The notes below the pieces were generated by a model. That model saw only the letters and a program-made list of their open reading frames with translations. It had not been told where the DNA came from and did no database searches. From assembly GCF_014642835.1 (NCBI RefSeq), contig NZ_BMJA01000001.1, forward strand, positions 2,142,943 through 2,206,942: DNA of 64,000 bases, written 5' to 3'. This document shows positions 1-11,334 of the stretch, in pieces; position 1 is the first letter of the stretch, and each line of letters opens with the position of its first letter. Source of the stretch: Dyella nitratireducens. GTDB taxonomy: Bacteria > Pseudomonadota > Gammaproteobacteria > Xanthomonadales > Rhodanobacteraceae. A program made the position numbers and the translations under genes.

Positions 1-647
1 AGGTTGAAGGTGATCGGGATATCTACCGTCGATTCGACCGGCTTACCGTTCTTAATCTCAGCATTGAACCGGACCTTCTGAACCGATTCCATCGCTGCAC
101 GATCGAGCTCGCGGAAACCACTGCTTTGCTTGACCGTAACACTCTTCGGGCTGCCGTCGATGCCAACGATAACCTCGAGGATGACCGTACCCTCATGCCG
201 CTGGCGAATAGCCTGCGGAGGATATTTCGGCTGCAGCTTGTCCCTGTAGGAGGGATCAACGCCTGCCTTGATATCCGAAGGCGGTGCCGGCGGCGCAGGC
301 GGCGCAGGTGGCGGCGACGGAGCCGGATTGCTGGACGGCTCTTCCACAGCCGGCGGCGGTGCCGGCGGCGGCGGTGTCGGCGGCGGGATCACCTGCTTGA
401 TGACCTTCGGCGGCGGCTGCTTCGGCGGTTCCGGCGGCGGCGGCGGTGGCGGTGGCGGTGGAGGCGGCGGTTCGATGAAGTTCACCTGCACGATCTTTTC
501 TTTCTGAACTTCCGCCGTTTTCGGGGGCGCCATCGGCGCGATCAGTATCAGGAAAGCAAACGCATGGAGCGCGATGGCTACCGCCAGCGCCCATGTGCGC
601 CCCCAACTGAACGGCTTAGCGCCGGTTTCTTCGTTACTTGAGGCCAT
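1..647 (-). CDS. tonB: TonB-family energy transducer (3' end cut by window edge)
   Basis: The protein links the proton motive force, through ExbB/ExbD, to outer-membrane TonB-dependent receptors. The N-terminus has a short cytoplasmic stretch (MASSNEETGAKPFSWGR), one membrane anchor at about residues 17-40, and then a long proline-rich periplasmic spacer that includes an 11-proline run. The end has a typical TonB C-terminal domain (YPPQAIRQRHEGTVILEV, then DRAAMESVQKVRF). Translation is open to the window edge but already reaches the usual C-terminal PITFNL, so only a few residues are missing. The start was chosen because it leaves a compact N-terminus before the anchor. The Shine-Dalgarno is weak. 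The TPR gene upstream lies on the same strand. In Xanthomonas, tonB-exbB-exbD-exbD also lies just past gyrB, which supports the call (recalled synteny). Confidence 0.9.
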   Translation of the reverse strand, partial: MASSNEETGAKPFSWGRTWALAVAIALHAFAFLILIAPMAPPKTAEVQKEKIVQVNFIEPPPPPPPPPPPPPEPPKQPPPKVIKQVIPPPTPPPPAPPPAVEEPSSNPAPSPPPAPPAPPAPPSDIKAGVDPSYRDKLQPKYPPQAIRQRHEGTVILEVIVGIDGSPKSVTVKQSSGFRELDRAAMESVQKVRFNAEIKNGKPVESTVDIPITFN

Positions 648-869
648 CTGTCGCTTTCAATGAGGAGCTAGTAATCGGAATGACATGGTCGCAGCATTCA
701 GCGGCAAAAGTCCGCTCCCATAAGGGTGACATTTGCCACTGGACAACGCGGGAAAAGTCCAACGGTACAACAGCACATGGCGTTTGTATAGCTTTTGTGT
801 AGGCGAAAGATGGCAATCTTTTTGGACGTCCATCTAACCAGCTATACGCTTTTGCCATGTAGCTTTTTA

Positions 870-2168
870 TCAGCCGCCAATGTTGGCTTGCTTCAGCCAT
901 TTCTGGGCTTGAGCTTTGGTTTCCGGGTCCTTTTCGGCTTCCAGCACTGCTTCGGCAGCAGCAGCCTTATCCTTTAGGCCAATGTTCGCTTGAGCGAGTG
1001 CCATGTAGGCCTTGCCCTTATGCTTCACGCCTTTGCTGATGGCCTGCTGCAGCAGCGGCTTGGCCTTGCTGAATTCGTTCTGCGTAACGAGTGCGACGCC
1101 TGCCTTGTACGCTGGCTCACCGTCGCTCGCTAGCGGAATGGCCTTTTGATATGCATCGGCTGCTGCGTTCGCGTCACCGCCGATCATGTGGGCGTCACCC
1201 ATCAAGGTGTAGTTATCTGCACTCGACTTTACGACGCCCTTGGTCATGCCTTCCTGCAGCACTTCCACGGCTTTGTCTGTGAGCGGACCTGGGTCTTGCG
1301 TGCTTTGGTCCTGCGCCTTGTTCATGTACAACTTGGCCAGGGTCACGTAGTCGCTCTCTGTGGTGAGCAAACCCTTCGATCTGCCGTCTTCCATCAACTT
1401 CAACGCGTCATCATATTTCTGCATCTGGATATCCAGACTTAGCGCGTTGTGAAAGCTGGTGGAATCAGTCGGTGATGCAGCAGCTGCTTGCTTGGCAATT
1501 TCAGCTGCTTTGTCTTTTTGACCGGAATCGTTATAGGCGAGCATCAGAAGCTGGTTCCAGCGCGGATCCGGCTTATCCGTCATCGACTGTGCTTTCTTGA
1601 TGGCGGTAATCGCTTCTGGATACTTCTGCAAGCGGTAATAGGCTTCGCCTTCCATCGCATAAGATTCGGGCGTTTCTTTCTTGCCTTCCGAGCGCCACTT
1701 TTCTACCTGATCAATCGCCGGCTGATATTGCTGATTGAGTAGATAAAACGTGCCCAATTCGTATTCGAGCTGGAAGTATGCATCGTTGGGCAGAACACCG
1801 TTATCGAGCGAACGCTTGAGCAAATCGATGCCACCCGGCAAATCGTTGTTCATCGCGTGCACGCGAGCCAAGCCTTGCAATGCCATGGCTTGAACGTACT
1901 TGCTCTTGCTGTTGTCGATCAGCGGTTGCAGTAACTGCGTTGCTTGATCTTTGTTGTTCGCTTGCGCGGCATCGAGTCCTTTGTTGAGCGCTTCCTGTTC
2001 TTTCTTGTCCGTCAGATCCAGCTTGGGCTCTTTGCGAGTCGCGTTGGGATATTGTGGAGCCGCTTTTTGCTGATCGCCTGACGAGTTGTCGCTCGCTAGC
2101 GCCGGAGTGCTCGCCAACATCAGCGCAAGCGCAGCGCCAGCCAGCATCTTCAGGGAAGCGTGTTTCAT
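870..2168 (-). CDS. Exported tetratricopeptide-repeat protein
   Basis: This is a 432-residue protein with a clear signal peptide (MKHASLKMLAGAALALMLAS, cleavage near ALAS). The mature part is almost wholly helical TPR-like repeats, for example YAMEGEAYYRLQKYPEAITA and similar units through the C-terminus. The reading frame extends 11 codons further upstream. The start used here is preferred because it begins the signal peptide and is preceded by GAGGAA at good spacing. It lies upstream of, and on the same strand as, the TonB gene with a 222-bp gap. A periplasmic scaffold working with the TonB/Exb machinery is plausible from position only. No enzyme motif is visible. Confidence 0.85.
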   Translation of the reverse strand: MKHASLKMLAGAALALMLASTPALASDNSSGDQQKAAPQYPNATRKEPKLDLTDKKEQEALNKGLDAAQANNKDQATQLLQPLIDNSKSKYVQAMALQGLARVHAMNNDLPGGIDLLKRSLDNGVLPNDAYFQLEYELGTFYLLNQQYQPAIDQVEKWRSEGKKETPESYAMEGEAYYRLQKYPEAITAIKKAQSMTDKPDPRWNQLLMLAYNDSGQKDKAAEIAKQAAAASPTDSTSFHNALSLDIQMQKYDDALKLMEDGRSKGLLTTESDYVTLAKLYMNKAQDQSTQDPGPLTDKAVEVLQEGMTKGVVKSSADNYTLMGDAHMIGGDANAAADAYQKAIPLASDGEPAYKAGVALVTQNEFSKAKPLLQQAISKGVKHKGKAYMALAQANIGLKDKAAAAEAVLEAEKDPETKAQAQKWLKQANIGG

Positions 2169-2473
2169 AGCGTTCCTCAAATGGAGTCGAATTTCACGCA
2201 CAAGCTGTGCGGGGGATCACTGAGATTAACCTGACCTTGCTATCGATAACAAGCTGCATCGCCGCATTAAAGTTTCTTTAAAATCAATTGGTTATGCCAT
2301 TCTCACCATACGGCGCCGCATTGCGGACAGAAATCCGCCCCAAATGCGTGAGTAAAGATTAGACGAGCGCTGTGACGAGCGTGTGTATGGTTGTTTCAGC
2401 GTACTAATGCGTTAGTGCAATAGTTGTCGCTGCAACGTGCCGCGATGTTCGCGACACGTTGTCTACAGGTGAA
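2169..2473. other. Intergenic region between gyrB and the TPR gene
   Basis: No credible gene lies in these 305 bp. The TPR-proximal part is AT-rich (around 2260-2295) and probably carries that gene's promoter. The gyrB-proximal part has a near-palindrome ACTAA-TGCG-TTAGT at about 2403-2416, and a strong hairpin at 2434-2460 (AACGTG, CGCGA, TCGCG, CACGTT) directly after gyrB. The hairpin lacks a T-run, so it may stabilise mRNA or be a weak terminator. Confidence 0.6.
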
Positions 2474-4963
<2,490 letters not shown>

Positions 4964-6043
4964 TTATAACAGGGGCGTCAATTGGCCCTGTTCCACGTGG
5001 AACATCCTGATGGGCTGATGCTCCAATACCCTTGGTAATTCCGTACCGGAAATGAGCACCTGGGCGGGAGTCGCACGTAAGCTGTTGACCACGGCAGCCT
5101 GATGAACCTGATCAAGCTCTGACGCCAGATCATCCAAGCAGACGATGGGCCACTCACCACGATGCCTTGCATCCAACCAAGCCTGCGCAAGTACGCAAAC
5201 TAGGGCCGTTAGCTTCTCCTGGCCTCGGGAAAGATGCTCCCGTTGCGGGGCGAGTTGGAAGGATATGGACCAGTCCGCTCGATGCACACCTGACGTCGTG
5301 TGTCCCCTACTCTGGTCTCTAAATCGTTGAGAAGCCAGTACCCCTGCCAGATCCTCATTCTCAGCCCAGCCGCAGCGATAACGAAGCTCAACATACCCCA
5401 GCTCCGGCAGAAGCAGCGCGGCTTGCTCCTTTAGAAAGGGCAATAGCGCGTCGAGATAGGCCCGGCGCCATTGATCTATCAATGCGCCTGTCCGGCCCAG
5501 CTCCACCTCCCAGGGTACGATCAAACTCTCGTCAAACGCCGGCCCAGCGCGTAACAAGCTGTTGCGCTGCTTAAGCGCCCGTTGATAGCGCCGCCAGATA
5601 ACCAAGAATTCGTGTTCCACGTGGAACACGCCCCAATCTAGGAAACGCCGCCGCTCCTCTGCAGCACCTGCTATCAACGCATGAGATCCGGGTTCAAAGC
5701 AGACAACCACACACTCTCGAATCAGCTCACCCAGGGGAACATCCGCCCCGTCGAGTCGGCCATCCCAGCGAGCACCTTCCCGCCCCAATCCCAGACGATG
5801 AGCTATACCGTCATCGTGCCGCACGACTGAAAAAATATTTAAACCGACCTCTCCCCTTTGCACCAGCGCTTCCCTCGCCCCACTGCGGAATGAGCGCCCG
5901 TGCGACAACAGGAAGGCGGCCTCGAGGACCGATGTCTTACCCGCTCCGTTTGCGCCAACCAGGACGTTAAACCCAGGCGCCAGCTCCAGATTCAGATCGC
6001 TAACGCACCGCAATTTCTGCAAATGCAGACGCTCAAGTCTCAT
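4964..6043 (-). CDS. recF: DNA replication and repair protein RecF
   Basis: This SMC-like ATPase helps load RecA at single-strand gaps through the RecFOR pathway. It has a Walker A motif near the N-terminus (GANGAGKTSVLEAAF), the ABC-type signature LSRGQEKLTAL, and a Walker B/D-loop (VCLDDLASELD). At 359 residues it has the normal family length. It lies between dnaN and gyrB on the same strand. The gene ends 75 bp before the gyrB start. Confidence 0.98.
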   Translation of the reverse strand: MRLERLHLQKLRCVSDLNLELAPGFNVLVGANGAGKTSVLEAAFLLSHGRSFRSGAREALVQRGEVGLNIFSVVRHDDGIAHRLGLGREGARWDGRLDGADVPLGELIRECVVVCFEPGSHALIAGAAEERRRFLDWGVFHVEHEFLVIWRRYQRALKQRNSLLRAGPAFDESLIVPWEVELGRTGALIDQWRRAYLDALLPFLKEQAALLLPELGYVELRYRCGWAENEDLAGVLASQRFRDQSRGHTTSGVHRADWSISFQLAPQREHLSRGQEKLTALVCVLAQAWLDARHRGEWPIVCLDDLASELDQVHQAAVVNSLRATPAQVLISGTELPRVLEHQPIRMFHVEQGQLTPLL

Positions 6044-6066
6044 GAACCCCTAAGCTCTCAAACGAA

Positions 6067-6093
6067 GACGCCGGAGCTTAAGGCTCCGGCGTC
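6067..6093 (-). terminator. Perfect 11-bp hairpin between dnaN and recF
   Basis: The arms GACGCCGGAGC and GCTCCGGCGTC flank a 5-nt loop. Read on the minus strand the hairpin is followed only by a weak T-rich stretch, so it may be a partial terminator that reduces recF transcription relative to dnaN. Confidence 0.5.
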
Positions 6094-6135
6094 GTGAAGG
6101 CAGCAAATGCCTGTAGGTCACCATGAACTGCCAGG

Positions 6136-7236
6136 TCAGAGCCGCAACGGCATGATCACGTGGCGTGACTGCTCGTTTTCGTCCTCTTGTACTAGACAGC
6201 TTGATTGGGCGTCCCGGAGACTCAGCCGCGCCTTCTCGCCACGTAATGCAGCTAAGGCGTCAAGCAAATAACCAACATTGAAGCCCACCGTCAGATCCGA
6301 AACTCCAGTATCTGCCTCGACCTCTTCCACAGCTTCTTCCTGCTCTGGATTGTGCGCAACAATTCGAAGCTTGCTTGGCGAGAACTCAAGCTTCACACCA
6401 CGGTATTTTTCGTTTGAAAGAATCGCCGCACGTTGCAAAGCACCACGCAGCACTTCGCGATCGAGCGTAGCGCGCTTATCTGCACCCAGCGGTATCACCG
6501 CTTCGTAATCCGGGAAGCGCCCGTCGATTAATTTGGAAGTGAATACCACCTCGCCACGGCGCACTCGCAGATGATTGCGTCCAAATTCCAGCTCAACAGA
6601 ACCGTCGCCAGATTCAAGCAAACCAATCAGTTCGTTCACACCTTTACGGGGAATGATGATCTGGCGTCGCGCTGAAACCTTGCTCTCCAAATGCGTTTCC
6701 TTCAACGCAAGCCGATGGCCATCTGTCGCCACACAGCGCAGTGCATGTTCCTGCAGATCCAGCAACATCCCATTGAGGTAATAACGAACATCCTGGTTAG
6801 CCATCGCGAACGCGGTACGTTCCATCAGATCGCGTAACACCTCTTCCGGAAGGCTCACGCGTTCGACCAACTCGATTTCATCGATCGTCGGGAATTCGGT
6901 TGCCGGCAACGTGGCCAAGGTGAAGCGACTGCGGCCTGCATTCAACGCGACACGATCGCCGTTCTGCTTCAACTCGATCTTCGCACCATCCGGCAACGCA
7001 CGTACGATGTCGAACAGCTTACGCGCGGGAATAGTGGTTTCACCGTCCACCAGCTTTTCGGCCTCGGTGGCGGCAACCATTTCGACCTCTAGGTCAGTCC
7101 CGGTAAAAGAAAGCTTGTCGTTACCGACTTTGACCAGAAGATTGGCGAGTACCGGCAACGTCTGACGACGCTCCACCACTCCGACAACCTGCTGCAAGGG
7201 TTTAAGCAGCGCTTCTCGTTGGATGCTGAATTGCAT
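6136..7236 (-). CDS. dnaN: DNA polymerase III beta subunit (sliding clamp)
   Basis: This is the processivity clamp, which forms a ring dimer on DNA and recruits polymerase III and other clamp-binding proteins. At 366 residues it has the E. coli length. The N-terminal MQFSIQREALLKPLQQVVG and C-terminal HVIMPLRL are typical of the family. The start is preceded by AGGGAAAG at proper spacing. It lies downstream of dnaA, across the likely origin, and upstream of recF. Confidence 0.98.
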   Translation of the reverse strand: MQFSIQREALLKPLQQVVGVVERRQTLPVLANLLVKVGNDKLSFTGTDLEVEMVAATEAEKLVDGETTIPARKLFDIVRALPDGAKIELKQNGDRVALNAGRSRFTLATLPATEFPTIDEIELVERVSLPEEVLRDLMERTAFAMANQDVRYYLNGMLLDLQEHALRCVATDGHRLALKETHLESKVSARRQIIIPRKGVNELIGLLESGDGSVELEFGRNHLRVRRGEVVFTSKLIDGRFPDYEAVIPLGADKRATLDREVLRGALQRAAILSNEKYRGVKLEFSPSKLRIVAHNPEQEEAVEEVEADTGVSDLTVGFNVGYLLDALAALRGEKARLSLRDAQSSCLVQEDENEQSRHVIMPLRL

Positions 7237-7474
7237 GTTTGTGCTTTCCCTATCTGCAGTTCTGTTTTTAAAAGAAGAGTGGTAGTAGCAGTTGAGCCCG
7301 TGGATAACTTGAAAACCCTAAATTATCCTTCTTTGACAAAGGGTTACAGAAATCTCCCTTGTGCCCTAAATACCTCGCGACTTGTGCATCGCCAGTGGAT
7401 AACTTTGGCGCGTCAAGACGTCTTCATATTATCCACAGGATACCCGCCCGGTTTTCAAGCGCTTCTTCAACTTA
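7237..7474. other. Likely chromosomal replication origin (oriC) between dnaA and dnaN
   Basis: This 238-bp non-coding gap holds one perfect DnaA box (TTATCCACA at 7429-7437) and two one-mismatch boxes on the opposite strand (CGTGGATAA at 7299-7307, AGTGGATAA at 7394-7402). A looser TTATCAACC lies at the dnaA stop. Stretches near 7260-7275 and 7315-7330 are AT-rich and could be the unwinding element. Gene order around it matches known gammaproteobacterial origins. The role as origin is inferred. A second cluster of box-like sites lies on the other side of dnaA. Confidence 0.75.
7429..7437 (+). promoter_or_regulatory. Consensus DnaA box
   Basis: The sequence TTATCCACA is an exact match to the strong DnaA box. 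It is the best of the boxes in the dnaA-dnaN gap and lies 38 bp from the dnaA stop codon. Confidence 0.85.
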
Positions 7475-8818
7475 TCAACCGGTGAGTGTGCGAATGAGCT
7501 GTTCCCAATCCTGGCGCATGCGCGTGTCGGTCTCGCACAACTTGCGAATGGTGCGGCAGGCGTGCAGCACGGTCGTATGATCGCGGCCGCCGAAGGCTTC
7601 GCCGATCTCAGGAAGGCTGTGCTCGGTGAGTTCCTTGGACAACGCCATCGCGATCTGGCGCGGCCGTGCCAGTGAACGTACACGCCGTTTGGAAAGCAGA
7701 TCCTGCAGGCGAACGCCGAAGTACTCAGCAACAATTTTCTGGATGTTTGGCACCGTTACCGCTTGCGCATGCGTCGCGAGCAGATCGCGCAGCGTTTCCT
7801 CCGCAAAATCGGTGGTGATTGGCCGGCCATAGAAATTGGCGCGGGCTGCGAGTGTGTTGAGTGCACCTTCCAGGTCACGAACGTTGGAGCGGATGCGCTT
7901 GGCCAATAGCATGGCCACGTCCTCGCTTACCTTCACGCTCTTGTCGTGGGCCTTTGCCAGCAGAATCGCCGCACGCGTTTCGAAATCCGGCGGTTCGATC
8001 GCCACCGACAATCCCCAGCCCAAGCGCGACTTCAAGCGCGGCTCGAGTTTGTCCACTTCTTTGGGATAACGGTCGCACGTCAGAATGATTTGCTGCTTGG
8101 ATTCGAACAGGGCGTTGAACGTGTGGAAAAACTCTTCCTGCGTCGTATCTTTGCCGGCGAAGAACTGAATATCGTCGATCAGCAACGCGTCCACGGAACG
8201 GAAGCGCCGCTTGAATTCATCCATGCTCTTGGTACGTAAAGCCTCGATCATCGAACCCACGAATTGCTCCGAGCGCAGGTACAGCACCTTGAAGCCCGGA
8301 TTGTGCTCACGCATCAGGTTGCCCGCGGCATGCATCAAGTGCGTCTTGCCCAAGCCGGTACCGCCGTACAAAAGCAGTGGGTTGTATGCACGCCCTGGAT
8401 TCTGGGCCACCTGCATCGCAGCAGCTTTGCCCAATTGGTTGGACTTACCTTCAACAAAGGTTTCGAAGGTGTAGTGGGGGTCCAGGTTGTGGTGGAAATT
8501 CAGTGCCGCAGCTTCGGCCACGCCGGCCGAAGGAGACGGCTTGGGGGGAGGAGTGTGGCGGCCGTTCACCGGAGCGATGGCACTTGAGCCCACCTCGAGA
8601 CGCACGAATAGACTCTGGCCGCTCAGCAAGGTCAGCACGGCCTCGATCCGCGGCAGGTAACGGTCGCGAACGACATCCAACGTGTAGGGATTGGGCGCGT
8701 AAAGTTGCAATCCGTCGGCATCTTCGCGTGCCTGCAATGGCATCAGCCAGGTATGCAGGTCCTCGGCGCTCAATTCACCTTCAAGACGCTCGAGACAGCG
8801 CCGCCACAGATCACTCAT
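7475..8818 (-). CDS. dnaA: Chromosomal replication initiator DnaA
   Basis: This AAA+ ATPase binds DnaA boxes, opens oriC and loads the helicase. The N-terminal interaction domain starts [17 protein letters not shown]. The AAA+ core follows, with Walker [14 protein letters not shown] and Walker [11 protein letters not shown]. Domain IV ends with the DNA-binding signature [15 protein letters not shown]. The length is 447 residues. The frame extends about 50 codons further upstream, but the family N-terminus fixes the start used here. The Shine-Dalgarno is weak. It is divergent from rpmH, with DnaA-box-like sites in between that may give autoregulation. Confidence 0.98.
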   Translation of the reverse strand: MSDLWRRCLERLEGELSAEDLHTWLMPLQAREDADGLQLYAPNPYTLDVVRDRYLPRIEAVLTLLSGQSLFVRLEVGSSAIAPVNGRHTPPPKPSPSAGVAEAAALNFHHNLDPHYTFETFVEGKSNQLGKAAAMQVAQNPGRAYNPLLLYGGTGLGKTHLMHAAGNLMREHNPGFKVLYLRSEQFVGSMIEALRTKSMDEFKRRFRSVDALLIDDIQFFAGKDTTQEEFFHTFNALFESKQQIILTCDRYPKEVDKLEPRLKSRLGWGLSVAIEPPDFETRAAILLAKAHDKSVKVSEDVAMLLAKRIRSNVRDLEGALNTLAARANFYGRPITTDFAEETLRDLLATHAQAVTVPNIQKIVAEYFGVRLQDLLSKRRVRSLARPRQIAMALSKELTEHSLPEIGEAFGGRDHTTVLHACRTIRKLCETDTRMRQDWEQLIRTLTG

Positions 8819-8891
8819 GGATACGTTCAACCACAGCAGGGGCGCTTTCGCGCAGGGTGGACCGGGAAGTCTACCAGCACCAACCCAGTAA

Positions 8892-8912
8892 CTATCCACA
8901 TGGATATCCACA
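8892..8912 (+). promoter_or_regulatory. Pair of DnaA-box-like sites upstream of dnaA
   Basis: CTATCCACA and ATATCCACA, each one mismatch from the consensus, lie 12 bp apart in the same orientation between divergent dnaA and rpmH. They may serve dnaA autoregulation or be an auxiliary part of the origin. Confidence 0.55.
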
Positions 8913-8932
8913 AGTTGTTGCCACGACTGCAA

Positions 8933-8962
8933 TTGACACGGGGCAGTCTCCTTCCGCATAAT
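8933..8962 (+). promoter_or_regulatory. Predicted sigma-70 promoter of rpmH
   Basis: A consensus -35 TTGACA and a near-consensus -10 CATAAT are separated by 18 bp. They lie 36 bp before the rpmH start codon. Confidence 0.65.
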
Positions 8963-8998
8963 TTCCAACCTTTTTCACCCATTCATTAGGAGGAAGCC

Positions 8999-9133
8999 AT
9001 GAAGCGGACCTTCCAGCCCAGCAAGCTCAAGCGCGCCCGCACGCACGGCTTTCGTGCTCGTATGGCCACGGCCGATGGTCGCAAGGTGCTCAATGCCCGT
9101 CGCGCCAAGGGCCGCAAGCGCCTGATTCCGTAA
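8999..9133 (+). CDS. rpmH: 50S ribosomal protein L34
   Basis: This 44-residue, very basic protein has the invariant start [19 protein letters not shown] and ends AKGRKRLIP. It is a late-assembling component of the large ribosomal subunit. A strong AGGAGG lies 5 bp before the ATG. It is followed 12 bp later by rnpA, the usual partner, and is divergent from dnaA. It is too short for many ORF filters but unmistakable. Confidence 0.98.
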   Translation: MKRTFQPSKLKRARTHGFRARMATADGRKVLNARRAKGRKRLIP

Positions 9134-9145
9134 GCGATCGCGCCG

Positions 9146-9526
9146 ATGGTCACCGCCGGCCTACCGCGCGAGGCGCGGATTCGCCGAGCCGGTGATTTCG
9201 CGCTCCTGCGTCAAGCCAGCGGTCGCTTCGGCGGTCGCTGTTTTTCTGTGCGCTATCGCCAGAACGAAGTAGGACATGCCCGCTTGGGCCTTGCCATTTC
9301 CAAGCGGGTTTCCAAACGCGCTGTTGATCGCAACCGCATCAAGCGGCTGATACGCGAATCATTTCGCCGCGCCCGCCATGCGCTGCCCCCGGTCGACCTG
9401 ATGGTAATGGCACGCGAACAGGCCTGTACTTTGCCCGGTACCGTGCTGTTGGCCGAGCTGGATGCCCTATGGCGCAAATTGCCGCCGTTGAAGCGCGAAG
9501 GCGACACCTCCACAATGGCGTGCTGA
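9146..9526 (+). CDS. rnpA: Ribonuclease P protein component
   Basis: This is the protein subunit of RNase P, which helps the catalytic RNA trim tRNA 5' ends. The RNR signature is clear (AVDRNRIKRLIRESFRRAR at about residues 59-77), with the preceding GLAISKRVSKRAV strand. At 126 residues it has the usual size. It is cotranscribed with rpmH. The yidD gene often found between rnpA and yidC is absent. Only 61 bp separate them, containing a palindrome (CCCGCCATGGCGGG, 9551-9564). Confidence 0.96.
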   Translation: MVTAGLPREARIRRAGDFALLRQASGRFGGRCFSVRYRQNEVGHARLGLAISKRVSKRAVDRNRIKRLIRESFRRARHALPPVDLMVMAREQACTLPGTVLLAELDALWRKLPPLKREGDTSTMAC

Positions 9527-9587
9527 TCTCCCTTCTTTCCGTCCCCCTGGCCCGCCATGGCGGGGCCTCTTCCTGGATCGCTACGCG

Positions 9588-11276
9588 ATGAATCAAACGC
9601 GCACCTTCCTTCTCTTCGCCTTGCTGGCCGTTGCCTATCTATTGTTCCAACAATGGGAACAAGATTACGGCCCGCATCCGCCCACGCCAGCCGTCGCATC
9701 GAACAATGGTGCAAACGGCAGCAACAACGTACCAGGCGCGACCCCTACTATTGCGAGTGGCAATGCTGGTGAAACAGGAGCAAGCCAGCTCGTCACCGTC
9801 ACCACCGACGTCTTGCGTCTGACCGTCGATACGCGCGGCGGCAGCATCGTGCGATCGGAACTCCTGCAGTACCCGGTCACGCCGCAGACGAAGAAGGAGC
9901 CCCATCCGGCTCCGATCCGCCTGCTCGATGACAGCGCCAGCGACTACTTCGCCGCACAGAGCGGCCTGGTCAGCGCGGACGGCGCCGCACCCGATCATCG
10001 CGCGATCTTCCAGGCGGCGCAGACCAGCTACGAGCTCGCATCAGGCCAGGATGTGCTGAACGTCGACCTCAGCTGGACCGATCCTTCCGGCGTCAAGGTG
10101 ATCAAGCGTTACACCGTGCATCGCGGAAGCTACGTGGTTGATCTTGATCAGCAGATTGACAACGGCAGCAGCAAATCCTGGGATGGCAACGCTTACCACC
10201 AGCTACAACGCGTCGACCGTCCTGCGCCGGTGTACAGCAATTTCCTGCAGCGTATTTCTGATCAGTCGCGCTATGGCTTCTTCGGTGCTGCGTGGTACAG
10301 CCCGGATCAGAAATTCAACAAGCTCGCCTTCGACAAGTTCGAAAAGGAGCCGCTGGATAAAAGCCAGATCACTGGCGGCTGGGTGGCGATGATGCAGCAG
10401 TACTTCCTCGGCGCGTGGATTCCGCCAGCGAAGGAAGCCAGCACTTTCTCCAGTGCGGTAGTGAATGAAGCCGACGGCAAGCCGCGCTACGTCATCCGCA
10501 GCGTCAGCCCACAAATCAGCGTGGCGCCTGGCCAGCATGCCGATAACACGGCGCAGCTATACCTCGGCCCCAAACTGCCCTCCGAACTGGGTGCGATCGC
10601 ACCCGGCCTGGATCTGACCATCGACTACGGCATGCTGAAAATCTTCGCCGAGCCGCTGCACTGGATTCTTGCCCAGCTCGACAAACTCACCGGCAACTGG
10701 GGTGTTTCCATCATCCTGCTGGTGCTGCTGATCAACTTGGCCACCTTCAAGCTGACGAATGCGCAGTTCGAATCGGCCAACAAGATGCGCAAACTCAAAC
10801 CGCGCGTCGACGCACTGAAAGAACGCTACGGCGACGATCGCCAGAAGATGCAGCAGGCGATGATGGAGCTGTACAAGAAGGAGAAGGTAAATCCTGCCGC
10901 TGGCTGCTTCCCGTTGTTGATCACCATTCCGATCTTCTACGGCCTCTACTACGTACTGCGCGACAGCGTGGAACTTCGCCAGGCGCCGTTCTTCGGTTGG
11001 ATCCACGATCTGTCGGCGGCTGATCCGTATTTCGTGCTGCCGATTCTCTACACCGTCGTGATGCTGGTGCAGCAGTGGGTGATGCCGGTGCAGCCCGGCA
11101 TGGATCCTGCCCAGCAGAAGATGATGAAGTTCATGCCGCTGATGTTCGCGGTGATCTTCCTGTTCTTCCCGTCGGGCCTGGTGCTCTATTACGTGGTCAA
11201 CGGCCTATGCCGTCTGCTACAGCAGTGGTGGATGATGCGGCGTGCCGATGCGGTACCGGCCAAGGCCGCGGCTTGA
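9588..11276 (+). CDS. yidC: Membrane protein insertase YidC
   Basis: This insertase folds inner-membrane proteins, alone or with SecYEG. At 562 residues it has the long gram-negative form: an N-terminal anchor (MNQTRTFLLFALLAVAYLLF), a large periplasmic domain to about residue 340, then the conserved insertase core. The core motifs include the cytoplasmic loop KMRKLKPRVDALKERYGDD and the NPAAGCFPLLITIPIFYGLY segment. It continues the rpmH-rnpA-yidC-mnmE order. Confidence 0.97.
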   Translation: MNQTRTFLLFALLAVAYLLFQQWEQDYGPHPPTPAVASNNGANGSNNVPGATPTIASGNAGETGASQLVTVTTDVLRLTVDTRGGSIVRSELLQYPVTPQTKKEPHPAPIRLLDDSASDYFAAQSGLVSADGAAPDHRAIFQAAQTSYELASGQDVLNVDLSWTDPSGVKVIKRYTVHRGSYVVDLDQQIDNGSSKSWDGNAYHQLQRVDRPAPVYSNFLQRISDQSRYGFFGAAWYSPDQKFNKLAFDKFEKEPLDKSQITGGWVAMMQQYFLGAWIPPAKEASTFSSAVVNEADGKPRYVIRSVSPQISVAPGQHADNTAQLYLGPKLPSELGAIAPGLDLTIDYGMLKIFAEPLHWILAQLDKLTGNWGVSIILLVLLINLATFKLTNAQFESANKMRKLKPRVDALKERYGDDRQKMQQAMMELYKKEKVNPAAGCFPLLITIPIFYGLYYVLRDSVELRQAPFFGWIHDLSAADPYFVLPILYTVVMLVQQWVMPVQPGMDPAQQKMMKFMPLMFAVIFLFFPSGLVLYYVVNGLCRLLQQWWMMRRADAVPAKAAA

Positions 11277-11290
11277 AGAAGTAACCTCGT

Positions 11291-11314
11291 GCGGGCGGCC
11301 AACAGGCCGCCCGC
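11291..11314 (+). terminator. Hairpin between yidC and mnmE
   Basis: A perfect 10-bp GC-rich stem (GCGGGCGGCC / GGCCGCCCGC) has an AACA loop and follows the yidC stop. Only a short T-rich stretch follows, so termination is probably partial. Confidence 0.55.
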
Positions 11315-11334
11315 TGCGTTTATGCTGATACGCG

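Noticed and set aside
256-606. Long open frames on both strands with Gly-, Ala- or Arg-rich products
   Set aside because: They are alternative readings of the GGC/GGT-rich DNA that encodes the TonB proline spacer. They have no domain and no ribosome-binding site.
9527-9587. A missing yidD gene as a deletion of interest
   Set aside because: The 61-bp gap is too short for yidD, but absence from this position is not enough to call a loss, since it may lie elsewhere.
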